Virus record (IMG/VR): IMGVR_UViG_3300027908_000040
Location: 1 to 35,087 of that record
Length of the DNA stretch: 35,087 bases
DNA from: a virus
Reading direction: 5' to 3' (one strand)
In this document: piece by piece, positions 13,558 through 20,281 of the stretch
How positions within the stretch are numbered: the first letter of the stretch is position 1
How the letters are laid out: each line of letters opens with the position of its first letter
Translations under genes and position numbers: made by a program
Notes under the pieces: model-generated
Database searches by the model: none
The model's input: only the letters and a program-made list of their open reading frames with translations
Told to the model about the DNA's origin: nothing

Positions 13558-13869
13558 ATGTACGCAATCGCATTCGATATGGACACCGCCGTGATGGAGC
13601 GCGAGTACGGCAGCTCCAACTGGCGTAAGGGCTATCCCGAAGTCGGGGATATCCTCCTAGCACATGGGTTCGGACATCAACAAGGCTCCGTTTACTTCGG
13701 CAACGAGTCGGTCACGGCCGTCTCGTGTGTTCTTGCCGCTCAGGATGTAGCTCGCCAGCTACCGTGGTTTGCTGCTGCTGTGCGCGACATACGGATGCTG
13801 AGGATCGAGGAGAACAACGATCTCAGCGTGGCGCTGGAGGCCCCCGTGCGGCTTTCCAGCGCGGCGTAG
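13558..13869 (+). CDS. vapD: VapD-family endoribonuclease
   Basis: A 103-residue protein that reads almost entirely as VapD: MYAIAFDMDTAVMEREYG, HGFGHQQGSVYFG, and WFAAAVRDIRMLRIEENND. VapD has a ferredoxin-like fold close to Cas2 and cleaves RNA; it acts as a toxin in some bacteria. The start at 13558 follows TATCCT by 6 nt and matches the family start. A longer form from 13486 (24 extra residues) has GGAGG 9 nt upstream and is possible. It is cargo of the transposon; no classical VapX antitoxin is seen. Confidence 0.85.
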   Translation: MYAIAFDMDTAVMEREYGSSNWRKGYPEVGDILLAHGFGHQQGSVYFGNESVTAVSCVLAAQDVARQLPWFAAAVRDIRMLRIEENNDLSVALEAPVRLSSAA

Positions 13870-13870
13870 T

Positions 13871-14512
13871 TCAGCATTCGGGCTTGATCTTTTCGATGCC
13901 TGGGTAGCCTTCAGTTACGAGAGCGCCGTCAACACTTGACGGGTTGAAGGGCTGTTCTTCGTCGTTTTCGTCGTGGCCCGTTTCTAGCTCGATCTGAGCC
14001 ACAGGGACCGTTGCGGGATTTCCCCGCTCGCCTAGGGCTCGTGCCAAGGTGGGGCTCCTGATCAGCATCAGCTCGCACTTGGGCAGCGTTTCGTCATCGA
14101 AGATCGTTGCGTCGTGGGGGAACTGTTCGGCGAGGATCGCTCGCTTAGCTTCGCTGGCCGACTCACCTTCGAAGTGGTATTCGTAGCCCGTGACGCGGTT
14201 GTCGGCGTGTTTTACGTCGCCGTATTCGTCTTGGCCCTCACCTTCGGGTAGCGATGAGTTTTGGTTGTACGCGGCTTCGTGTTCGTAGTTCGTGTCTTCG
14301 GTATGCGCCCCGTTCCACGCTTCGTCAGTGGCGCCGAAGCCAGTGATGCTTGGTTCAGGTGGATCGGGCGTAGTAGCGGCTGCTTCCGCGCGTTCGGTTT
14401 CGGCGATATGAGCAGCACTTGGCGTGGATACAGATTCTTCGTGCCTTTCGGTAGCCGCCGCGCAGCCTGTGAGTGCTACAGCGATCAGCATCAGCCCCGC
14501 GAGACGCCTCAT
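13871..14512 (-). CDS. Lipoprotein of unknown function
   Basis: A 213-residue protein with a clear lipoprotein signal: MRRLAGLMLIAVALTGC with the lipobox Leu-Thr-Gly-Cys17. The mature protein is acidic, with a Thr/Pro/Glu-rich linker (residues 25-55) and a C-terminal globular part containing YEYHFEGESASEAKRAILAE. No family recognised. Its ATG overlaps the stop of the secreted-protein gene (ATGA), and its stop is 1 nt from that of vapD on the other strand. Confidence 0.7.
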   Translation of the reverse strand: MRRLAGLMLIAVALTGCAAATERHEESVSTPSAAHIAETERAEAAATTPDPPEPSITGFGATDEAWNGAHTEDTNYEHEAAYNQNSSLPEGEGQDEYGDVKHADNRVTGYEYHFEGESASEAKRAILAEQFPHDATIFDDETLPKCELMLIRSPTLARALGERGNPATVPVAQIELETGHDENDEEQPFNPSSVDGALVTEGYPGIEKIKPEC

Positions 14513-15369
14513 ATCTTGAGCGCGCTACAGACGGGCTTCGGTATGTGTGCGCCCGGTCCACAGACCGATGAGCCCCACGTAACGACTCGCCAAGCTCCGC
14601 GTGCGTACTGGAAGACGATCGTCTCGGGCTGGGCGTTGTGGGGGAAGATTGACCAGCTTGCGGCGGCCCAGCCGGTGCTTGTGGTTCGGTCCGAGAGGAA
14701 ATGGTGCTGCTGGCGATCAAAGCCACCCGAGCGACGCAGGCTGGCGCTCGCTTCCATTGCTCGGACCTGAGTCCGCGTTGCCCGTGAGACGCGCATAGCC
14801 GGTGCTGTGGTCAGCGGCGGATACCCGCTGAGTGAGAACGGTTCGCTACCACTGAGCGCTCCGCACCGTAGTTCTAGGCCAACGAGATGTGGATTCGCAT
14901 AGGTGATCGTGAACGTTCGGCCGTCGAAGGGACCAACTGCTTCAAGGCTCCCGGCGAAGCCTTCTAGGCTGAGGGTGCCGCGCGTGATTTCAGAGGCCGC
15001 GTGGTCGAGTTCGTCGTATTCCTGAACGCCGTGGAATTCGCCTCGAACAAGACCATCGCCAGATTCTTCAACTTCGCTGCACTTGGGTGCCAGCCGGAAG
15101 CCTTCCCGTTCTAGCTTCGATTCCCAATGACTCGGATCATAGTTTTCGGCCGTGATCGTGATTGACCCGGCTTCGTCGTCGTAGGAGATCGCAACTTCGT
15201 GCAGATACTCGCGGGTTTCGATCGCCGGAGGACGAGGTTCGAGACTTGGGCCGTCCTGGGGTTGTTCGAAGATCACTCGACCCGTGTGGATCGTCCCGAA
15301 TGCGACGGCTGGAACGATAAGTCCGAGGATCGAAATTACTAGCGCGAAAGCGCTAGTCTTGCGTGGCAT
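14509..15369 (-). CDS. Secreted or membrane-anchored protein of unknown function
   Basis: A 286-residue protein. The start at 15369 has GGAG 5 nt upstream; the frame extends further to 15423 without a ribosome site. An N-terminal hydrophobic segment (FALVISILGLIVPAVAFG) is a signal peptide or anchor, followed by an extracellular beta-rich region (EVAISYDDEAGSITITAENY, TFTITYANPHLVG). Cotranscribed with the lipoprotein. Both look like chromosomal envelope genes from an actinobacterium picked up by the transposon; that origin is inference. Confidence 0.65.
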   Translation of the reverse strand: MPRKTSAFALVISILGLIVPAVAFGTIHTGRVIFEQPQDGPSLEPRPPAIETREYLHEVAISYDDEAGSITITAENYDPSHWESKLEREGFRLAPKCSEVEESGDGLVRGEFHGVQEYDELDHAASEITRGTLSLEGFAGSLEAVGPFDGRTFTITYANPHLVGLELRCGALSGSEPFSLSGYPPLTTAPAMRVSRATRTQVRAMEASASLRRSGGFDRQQHHFLSDRTTSTGWAAASWSIFPHNAQPETIVFQYARGAWRVVTWGSSVCGPGAHIPKPVCSALKI

Positions 15370-15392
15370 CGAAGCTCCTAACTTCGGTGTCA

Positions 15393-15421
15393 GCCCCCGG
15401 AGTGCTTGCGCTGCCGGGGGC
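15393..15421. promoter_or_regulatory. Strong hairpin in the leader of the secreted-protein gene
   Basis: GCCCCCGG (15393-15400) pairs with CCGGGGGC (15414-15421), and the interior AGTG/CGCT can extend the stem with a CTTG loop and one bulged G. It lies 24 nt upstream of the leftward ATG at 15369. No T-run follows on either strand, so it is not a typical terminator. Confidence 0.5.
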
Positions 15422-15440
15422 ACTGTTCTGCTGTTAGGTA

Positions 15441-15462
15441 GTCAAGATACAGGAATCTTGAC
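15441..15462. promoter_or_regulatory. Dyad operator between divergent genes
   Basis: GTCAAGAT-N6-ATCTTGAC is a perfect 8+8 inverted repeat (15441-15448 and 15455-15462). It lies between the leftward envelope genes and the rightward XRE regulator, as expected for autoregulation. Each arm also contains TTGAC, a -35-like core pointing outward, though neither -10 is convincing. Confidence 0.6.
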
Positions 15463-15509
15463 GGTCTGTCTCTTGGCTTTCGAGGTCTGGCCGTTGAAGC
15501 TCAGCGGTC

Positions 15510-15722
15510 GTGAGCCACCTTGAGCGCTTCGCCGCCAACATGAAGGAGCTGCGAGCCGAACGTGGCTGGTCCCAAGAGGATCTATCGCGCTACTCGGGCC
15601 TGCACTACACGGCGATATCGAAGATCGAGCGCGCTGCACGGGCGCCAGCATTTCCGACGGTGGTTACGCTCGCTAAAGCGTTCGAGATTCCAGCGGGACG
15701 GCTATTCGACGGAATCCCGTAG
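15510..15722 (+). CDS. XRE-family regulator of the transposon
   Basis: A 70-residue single-domain Cro/CI-type protein from a GTG: FAANMKELRAERGWSQEDLS, then HYTAISKIERAARAPAFPTV and LAKAFEIPAGRLFDGI. This is a complete HTH_3 domain with little else. The dyad at 15441-15462 just upstream is its likely operator, controlling itself and the divergent lipoprotein/secreted-protein pair. Confidence 0.8.
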   Translation: MSHLERFAANMKELRAERGWSQEDLSRYSGLHYTAISKIERAARAPAFPTVVTLAKAFEIPAGRLFDGIP

Positions 15723-15738
15723 GGCAAGTCGGTTAGCA

Positions 15739-15864
15739 TACGGCGGGTGGGGCTCGAACCCACACGGCCAGTCAGGAGAGCCTTTCGATTTGGGGTCTCG
15801 GGCTCTTGACTTAGTGGCCACCGGCATGAAAAACCGGCGCGTCTACCAATTTCGCCACCGCCGC
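15739..15864 (-). tRNA. Class II tRNA, Leu-type body with UUC anticodon
   Basis: On the minus strand the cloverleaf is complete: acceptor GCGGCGG with CCGCCGT (one G-U), T8-G9, D arm GCG AAATTGGTAGA CGC as in tRNA-Leu, anticodon stem CCGGT/GCCGG, seven-base loop TTTTCAT, T arm GTGGG-TTCGAGC-CCCAC, and discriminator A73; CCA is not encoded. The loop puts the anticodon at 15830-15828 as UUC, which reads Glu codons. The variable region is about 57 nt: a normal Leu-like GGCC/GGCC stem whose loop holds an extra hairpin (AGTCA-AGAGCC with GGCTCT-CC-TGACT). It lies 44 nt past the transposase companion frame on the same strand. Confidence 0.75.
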
Positions 15865-15908
15865 GAGCCCGACCGCTTCATGTCGGGCTCAACGCCAGTG
15901 TAGGAAGG

Positions 15909-16064
15909 CTAGTCTCGGGACTTCGGGGCGATCTTGTGCTGCTTGAGCTTCTCGGCCAGCTCGACCTTGGGGACCTTGAAAAGCTTGCGGGCGAGATCCT
16001 CGAAGCTCTCGTACTCGGCTCCATCTTCGCCGCCGGGCTTTTCGTTCGGGCGATCATCTTCCAC
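15909..16064 (-). CDS. Small companion protein of the IS1595 transposase
   Basis: A 51-residue frame from GTG 16064 that overlaps the end of the transposase gene by 11 nt. The sequence has an acidic Gly/Pro N-terminus, then YESFEDLARKLFKVPKVEL. Short frames with an F.(D/E).(A)RKL..VPK(A/V)E pattern commonly follow ISXO2-type transposases in actinobacteria. Function is unknown. Confidence 0.7.
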   Translation of the reverse strand: MEDDRPNEKPGGEDGAEYESFEDLARKLFKVPKVELAEKLKQHKIAPKSRD

Positions 16065-16995
16065 CCTCTGAGGGTAGCGCGCCGATCAGACCCGCATACG
16101 TCAATCGCCTTCCGCTGACAGCGCCAAGAATCGCCTCGAAGCGCGCGTAGTCGCTATCCCGGCGCTGGTTGAAGGCGAATACGCGCTCGTCGATGTAGCG
16201 GAACAAGTGGAAGGGCTCCACGGAGATATAAGTTCCCGAAAGCGACCGCTTCAACAACGACCAGAAGGACTCGATGGTGTTCGTGTGGACTTTGCCGTCC
16301 ACGTAGCGTTCCGCGTGGTCGATCGTTTTGTGCGTGAAGCGCACCCCAAGGCCGTTGTAGGACGGCAGCGCGTCTGAATAGACGGTGGAGCCGTTGGCGA
16401 CAGAGGCTTTGATGATCGGCCTGAGCGTCTTGCCACGTACGTCTGGCACCACCTGCGCCTTGACCTTCCCGCCACGTTCGATCATCCCGAAAACGGGCGT
16501 CTTACCGGAGCCCTTACCGCCCCGCTTGACGGCTTTCCGCTTGCGATCGGCCGCGTGCATGTTGCGCGCCTTACCGCCGATGAACGTCTCATCGACCTCG
16601 ATCTCCCCGGAGAGCCGTACAAAGCTTTCCGTCTGCATGGCGAGTCGAATCCGATGCAGCATGAACCACGCCGTCTTTTGCGTGATCCCCAAGGCACGTC
16701 CAAGCTCGTGCGAGCTAATGCCGTTCTTGGAGTTCGCGATCAGCCAGACCGCCGGTAGCCACTTACTCAACGGTAGCGGCGAGTTCTCAAAGATCGTGCC
16801 CACCTTGACCGAATACTGCTTCTTGCACGCCTTGCACTTCCAAACCCGACGAGTGCTCAGGTAGCTGTATTCCGTGCAGGCACACGCGGGGCAAAACGGA
16901 CCGTCAGGCCAGATGATCTGCGCAACGAATGCCGTGCAGGTATCGGGGTCTGAGAAGTACCGAATGGCCTCCAACAGCGTCTTAGGCTTGCTCAT
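16054..16995 (-). CDS. tnpA: IS1595-family (ISXO2-like) transposase
   Basis: A 313-residue transposase with an N-terminal zinc ribbon (CPAC at 35-38, CKAC at 54-57), a helical DNA-binding segment (ISSHELGRALGITQKTAWFMLHR, quoted in part) and a DDE-type core: VDETFIGGK (Asp135), VYSDALPSY (Asp208), HTNTIESFWSLLK (Glu242), followed by SGTY and a C-terminal RRDSDYARFE segment. Length fits the family and no frameshift is seen. It moves the element by cut-and-paste. The start ATG at 16995 is in family register. Confidence 0.95.
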   Translation of the reverse strand: MSKPKTLLEAIRYFSDPDTCTAFVAQIIWPDGPFCPACACTEYSYLSTRRVWKCKACKKQYSVKVGTIFENSPLPLSKWLPAVWLIANSKNGISSHELGRALGITQKTAWFMLHRIRLAMQTESFVRLSGEIEVDETFIGGKARNMHAADRKRKAVKRGGKGSGKTPVFGMIERGGKVKAQVVPDVRGKTLRPIIKASVANGSTVYSDALPSYNGLGVRFTHKTIDHAERYVDGKVHTNTIESFWSLLKRSLSGTYISVEPFHLFRYIDERVFAFNQRRDSDYARFEAILGAVSGRRLTYAGLIGALPSEGGR

Positions 16996-17330
16996 GCGGT
17001 GAGCTTACGACGTCGTTCGGACGGAACAATGTCGCACCCGCTGCGACGCGGGCCACAGAGGACCCGCGCTCGCAACGCTGAACTGTGCCCCTGGCACCTA
17101 CGACTGGAGCGCCAGAGGCACGGCTACATCAACGCGGAGGAATCCACCACGGGCACCACCTCCTCTCGTTTCGGTGATCCTGCTCGCGCCGCGCTACTAC
17201 GCGGTGACGAGTAGGAGCCGTCGATCTGACGGCAACCGATTAGCGTAGGCTGCGATGAGGACGAAATTCCACGAACGTCTGTTCGGTTGGAGTCGTCGCG
17301 CCCGAGCGTGTAGCGTTCTACGGGCCACTC
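16996..17330. other. Non-coding stretch in the transposon
   Basis: 335 nt upstream of the transposase with no convincing gene. It holds short inverted repeats, such as GCGGG/CCCGC around 17047-17066 and GTGCC/GGCAC near 17088-17098. A 71-residue rightward frame at 16999-17214 has no ribosome site and low-complexity Arg-rich sequence, so it is not called. Confidence 0.5.
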
Positions 17331-17555
17331 ATGCCGATCGACAGAACCAATGTGACCCGTCTGGTCGAACAACTTCTCGATGCTGCTGAGCGCGAGCATC
17401 CGAACGCAGAGATAACCGACGTAGTGCTAGTAGCCCAGATCTCAGAAGATGGTCTGTCGGAACTGCGGATGCGCTACGGCGGGAGCGACCCATCTAAGAC
17501 CGTCGCCGTCCTCCAGGGAGCCATTGCGACCTACGTTTCCCAGCGGGGGACCTGA
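17331..17555 (+). CDS. Hypothetical protein in the transposon
   Basis: A 74-residue protein (MPIDRTNVTRLVEQLLDAAE...), with helix then beta-rich sequence (ITDVVLVAQISEDGLSELRM). No family recognised. Its 3' end overlaps the convergent membrane-protein gene by 62 nt, so one of the two may be mis-called, though both read as plausible proteins. Confidence 0.5.
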   Translation: MPIDRTNVTRLVEQLLDAAEREHPNAEITDVVLVAQISEDGLSELRMRYGGSDPSKTVAVLQGAIATYVSQRGT

Positions 17556-17868
17556 ACTTACGCACGATTTCTTCCTCGATCTCGCCGCCCGGCCCCGTGC
17601 TTTGCGGCGATGCGATGGAACTCTCGCTCGTTGCTTCGACTTCGACGTCTTTCATCTCTCGGACGAAAGCCACGATAGACGTAATGGTTAGCGCAATCCC
17701 AACGCCAACAACAAAGACGCCAACCAGCCACCAGAAGTGATGCCAGCGATGGACGTGTTCCCCAAACCCAGTCTGCTCAACCGCGAGCAAACCAAAACCG
17801 GCCACAAAGGCTATGCCAGCTAGCGCAAGCAAGTAGGCCGTTGGATCGTGAGTTCGCACGCGCCGCAT
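17494..17868 (-). CDS. Two-helix membrane protein in the transposon
   Basis: A 124-residue protein with two transmembrane helices (AYLLALAGIAFVAGFGLLAV and FWWLVGVFVVGVGIALTITS) joined by a His/Trp-rich loop, and a charged cytoplasmic tail of about 50 residues. No family recognised. It starts 51 nt inside the right terminal repeat. Confidence 0.6.
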   Translation of the reverse strand: MRRVRTHDPTAYLLALAGIAFVAGFGLLAVEQTGFGEHVHRWHHFWWLVGVFVVGVGIALTITSIVAFVREMKDVEVEATSESSIASPQSTGPGGEIEEEIVRKFRSPAGKRRSQWLPGGRRRS

Positions 17869-17919
17869 GGCGCGGAGCCTACTTGCGGCTCGCTAAATGC
17901 ATGTCCGAACGCCCGTTCG

Positions 17920-17943
17920 GGTGAGACGGCTATATCAGGACCC
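17920..17943 (-). repeat. Right terminal inverted repeat
   Basis: Read inward it begins GGGTCCTGATATAGCC and ends TCTCACC, matching the left end at 21 of 24 positions. A perfect CCGAAC-GCCC-GTTCGG hairpin (17905-17920) abuts it on the inside. Confidence 0.85.
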
Positions 17944-17949
17944 TTCGCA
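17944..17949. repeat. Target site duplication, right copy (TTCGCA)
   Basis: Direct repeat of 13069-13074, immediately outside the right inverted repeat. Confidence 0.8.
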
Positions 17950-18098
17950 GCACAGGTGGTATCGGTTGGTTGGCGTGGCGGTCGGAAGCCGATCGTGAAA
18001 ATCATCGAGGCTCCAAAAGCATGTGCGGATCGCCACAATCCGCCCACGTTCTGCGTGCTCTTGCCATCCACGATTCCGATGCCGAAGTAGCCTCGCAT
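17944..18098 (-). pseudogene. TrmH/SpoU RNA methyltransferase, 5' part
   Basis: N-terminal third of the methyltransferase split by the transposon: MRGYFGIGIVDGKSTQNVGG, LWRSAHAFGASMIFTIG, RQPTDTTCAAK. The QNVGGLWRSAHAFGA segment is SPOUT motif 1 (NxGxxxRxA). The frame runs into the transposon and stops at 17820, giving a 92-residue hybrid without the AdoMet-binding knot. Its ATG is in a TAATG overlap with the upstream gene, so the intact gene was the last of the leftward operon. Family members methylate tRNA or rRNA ribose. Confidence 0.85.
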
Positions 18099-18574
18099 TA
18101 GCTCATCCCGAGTAGGCTCCTGGCCGTACCGAATCGCCACTGCGGCAGTTTCCGCCGACCACGAGGACGCGGAGGACCAGCGACCCACGCAAGCGCGTAG
18201 CCACTCCGTGTTCGGAGAATTTTGCAAACTTTGATTTCTCCCTCGGTCTCGATGTCTGGCAGCGGGTAATCCGACGGCAACGGCTTCCTCCAGCCGTAAC
18301 CATCCACGGGGAGCCTGATGATGCCGAATTTTCGAGCGTTGTGCTGGGCGACGGACTCCCAAAGTTCGTATTGCTTCTTGGGGCGAAAAACCCGAGCGCG
18401 CCAGCATTTTATGCGCCACGCGAGTGGCGCGTCCTTCCAATTCGGAATCACCCACGCGCAGAAAAATGCGATCTCCGAGGGCCAGAGCAGCCAAGCTCCG
18501 CGAAGTCCCGCAAGCGCGAGGAGCAATTGAGCACAATAAAGCGCCGCGAGACTCCAGGACCAGCGATGCCTCAT
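18098..18574 (-). CDS. Hypothetical membrane-anchored protein
   Basis: A 158-residue protein with an N-terminal hydrophobic region of about 45 residues (LAALYCAQLLLALAGLRGAW, then IAFFCAWVI) and a basic, Pro/Trp-rich C-terminal part. ATGA overlap upstream, TAATG overlap with the methyltransferase fragment downstream. No family recognised. Confidence 0.6.
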   Translation of the reverse strand: MRHRWSWSLAALYCAQLLLALAGLRGAWLLWPSEIAFFCAWVIPNWKDAPLAWRIKCWRARVFRPKKQYELWESVAQHNARKFGIIRLPVDGYGWRKPLPSDYPLPDIETEGEIKVCKILRTRSGYALAWVAGPPRPRGRRKLPQWRFGTARSLLGMS

Positions 18575-19044
18575 CGCATCGCCGCACGTATCGGATCAAT
18601 CATGCGCCCCGAAGGATCGGCTCCACCCCAGTCCCACTCGCCTAGCACGGGCGGCTGCTCTCCGTCCCGCAGAATCTTCGCGCTCCAAGCCTCAACGCGC
18701 TCGGCGTCGAAAACGTTGACGACAACCTGCTTCACGCCGTTCGGGTGTTTGCTCGGAGAAGGCGCGTCGTCATCTGCCATGTAGGCATCGTACTCCTCAG
18801 AGCTTGTGAATTCAAGGCCCCACGAGGAAGTAATGAGCGCAACCTTCGTCGCTTTCGTTTTCTTTACGATCGCGCTGACGACTTCGGGCCAGTGTGCCTT
18901 GTCAAGCACGAGGCCAACAAGCGCGATTCCTTCGTCGCCCTTAATCAGAGCAACGGGCTCCCAATCGTCCTCGGGGTCCTTGAAGCTCTCGCCGATCTTT
19001 CTGACGAAATCCTTCGCGTATTCGACGAACTCGCGATAGGTCAC
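18571..19044 (-). CDS. Hypothetical protein
   Basis: A 157-residue soluble protein. GTG 19044 is taken as the start because it lies in a GTGA overlap and the longer frame upstream is the shadow of another gene. The sequence alternates helix and strand (VTYREFVEYAKDFVRKIG, PVALIKGDEGIALVGLVLDK, TKVALITSSWGLEFTS). The family is not recognised. Confidence 0.6.
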   Translation of the reverse strand: MTYREFVEYAKDFVRKIGESFKDPEDDWEPVALIKGDEGIALVGLVLDKAHWPEVVSAIVKKTKATKVALITSSWGLEFTSSEEYDAYMADDDAPSPSKHPNGVKQVVVNVFDAERVEAWSAKILRDGEQPPVLGEWDWGGADPSGRMIDPIRAAMR

Positions 19045-19514
19045 GGATTCCACCGATCGGATTTCGGGTAGCTGAAATGAATTGCCTCGCTTTCCTGGCA
19101 AGCGACAATTTCTCCTTCTGGGCTTCGTGTGATTTCGGGCTTCCCCCCCGATTCGCAGAGAAGGTCGCCGAGTGCTCCATAGCCCCGTGTCACGAGGAAG
19201 GTTTCGTTTGGTCCGACGCGAACATGCGCAGGAAGTTTTGGCGGAGGTCCTTCCGCCATGATTGCGCTTCCGCCCTCGTAGAGCCCGAAGATTAGCCCGA
19301 AGATTAGCCCAAGAGCAACCAGCGCGATGAAGCACAACCGCAGCCCAGCGAGGACATTTTTCCCTGCAGTCGCTCGTCTCTTTTGCCAGACTTGCGCTCG
19401 TTTTCTGCGCTCAACTTCCCGCTCCGGCATAACGGACGGCGGCAACGTAAACCCGAGATCCCGCTCAATCGCCTCGATGCGCTCCCAGTCGATGCGTGGT
19501 CGTTTCGGCCTCAC
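19041..19514 (-). CDS. Hypothetical single-span membrane protein
   Basis: A 157-residue protein from a GTG. A basic cytoplasmic N-terminus (about 50 residues) precedes one transmembrane helix containing an internal 12-bp duplication (GLIFGLIFG). A periplasmic or external domain of about 75 residues with paired Cys (LLCESGG, IVACQES) follows. GTGA overlaps on both ends. Confidence 0.6.
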   Translation of the reverse strand: MRPKRPRIDWERIEAIERDLGFTLPPSVMPEREVERRKRAQVWQKRRATAGKNVLAGLRLCFIALVALGLIFGLIFGLYEGGSAIMAEGPPPKLPAHVRVGPNETFLVTRGYGALGDLLCESGGKPEITRSPEGEIVACQESEAIHFSYPKSDRWNP

Positions 19515-19663
19515 GGCATTCCTTCGTATCTGCGAAGCACTTGGATCGCCTTCATTTTCGAATCTGGTCCAGGCTTCGTGACAACATCGCGAAGGACCGT
19601 CACAAGCTCGCCGATGTCACTCTCGTCTTCGTTGGCGATCTGCTGAATTGTTATAGCAAGCAT
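19511..19663 (-). CDS. Small helical protein (50 aa)
   Basis: A 50-residue frame (MLAITIQQIANEDESDIGEL..., ending in KAIQVLRRYEGMP) between the HTH gene and the membrane protein; its TGA overlaps the next GTG. No ribosome site is seen before the ATG, so translation may depend on coupling. Confidence 0.5.
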   Translation of the reverse strand: MLAITIQQIANEDESDIGELVTVLRDVVTKPGPDSKMKAIQVLRRYEGMP

Positions 19664-19684
19664 CGGAGATTCGGTCAGTTCGCG

Positions 19685-19897
19685 TCACAATTCTCCCTTC
19701 GCAATCTGCCCCACCCGAGAGCGCGTCAAGCCAGCGGCTTCTGCGACGGAAGTCTGCGTCAGGCCCGCGTCAACCGCCTCGCGGATTGCCTCGTCGCGAA
19801 ATTTGCGGTATTCGACGAGCATTTCCTCCAGCGCTTTTCGCGTGATCTCGATGGCTTGAAGTCGCTTCTCATAGTAGGTTTGGATTTCGGAGTTCAC
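19685..19897 (-). CDS. Helix-turn-helix protein
   Basis: A 70-residue protein from a GTG in a GTGA overlap. Residues 1-40 are a long charged helix (probable coiled coil). Residues 42-70 form a HTH: REAVDAGLTQTSVAEAAGLT followed by RSRVGQIAKGEL. Small fusion of helix and sigma-70 region 4-like HTH is common in actinobacterial mobile elements. Targets unknown. Confidence 0.7.
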   Translation of the reverse strand: MNSEIQTYYEKRLQAIEITRKALEEMLVEYRKFRDEAIREAVDAGLTQTSVAEAAGLTRSRVGQIAKGEL

Positions 19898-20226
19898 AGG
19901 CCAGCCTCGTGCTCTAGTTCCTTAATGCGGGCGGCCATCTGCCTGCGCTCGGCCTCTCGCTCTGCGCCAATCTTGACGGGAACGCGCGTAAAAGCCAGCG
20001 CTGCTGGCCAAACCACCGCGATAACGAGAGCCACGCAGAAGGCTCCCCCCCACTGCCCCTCGTCTGGTGTCTCGGTTCCGGCGATCGGGAAGTTGGCGTA
20101 ACTCCCGAGCCTTTCATGCTCTGCTTTCTGAATGGCCCAATGCCAAGCGAAGTGGCCCGTCAACAAGCGACACGTTATCAACGCGACAAGCGCGTAAACG
20201 ATGGTCGGTATCAGCCAGAGCAGCAT
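19894..20226 (-). CDS. Hypothetical membrane protein
   Basis: A 110-residue protein with an N-terminal transmembrane helix (LLWLIPTIVYALVALITC), a second around residues 62-80 (FCVALVIAVVWPAALAF), and a C-terminal charged helix (EREAERRQMAARIKELEHE). ATG preceded by AAGGA. Confidence 0.6.
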   Translation of the reverse strand: MLLWLIPTIVYALVALITCRLLTGHFAWHWAIQKAEHERLGSYANFPIAGTETPDEGQWGGAFCVALVIAVVWPAALAFTRVPVKIGAEREAERRQMAARIKELEHEAGL

Positions 20227-20227
20227 C

Positions 20228-20281
20228 TTATTTCCTTCTCAATGCGCGGATGCCGTACCCAGCTCCAAAAGCGGCGAACAT
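20228..20281 (-). CDS. Possible micropeptide (17 aa)
   Basis: A 17-residue frame, MFAAFGAGYGIRALRRK, starts in a TAAATG junction right after the ATPase stop and ends 1 nt before the next ATG. A Gly-rich hydrophobic stretch and a basic end look like a tiny membrane peptide. Support is positional only. Confidence 0.3.
   Translation of the reverse strand: MFAAFGAGYGIRALRRK

Larger units (their letters stand above)
13075..17943. mobile_element. 4.87-kb IS1595-like transposon with passenger genes
   Basis: Bounded by 24-bp terminal inverted repeats matching at 21 of 24 positions (13075-13098 and 17920-17943) and by a 6-bp TTCGCA duplication. Excision in silico restores the TrmH-family gene in frame, which proves the insertion point. 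It carries an ISXO2-type transposase and its usual small companion frame, a VapD-like protein, a lipoprotein, a secreted protein, an XRE regulator with a dyad operator, two small membrane or cytoplasmic proteins, and a class II tRNA gene. IS1595 elements with passenger genes are known; this cargo is not one I recognise. Confidence 0.85.

Noticed and set aside
16999-17214. Rightward frame of 71 codons in the transposon
   Set aside because: Arg-rich, no ribosome site, no family; inside a non-coding stretch with inverted repeats.
17820-18599. Single 259-codon leftward gene
   Set aside because: It fuses a shadow of the gene at 18098-18574, the methyltransferase start and read-through into the transposon; only the 17944-18098 part is homologous.
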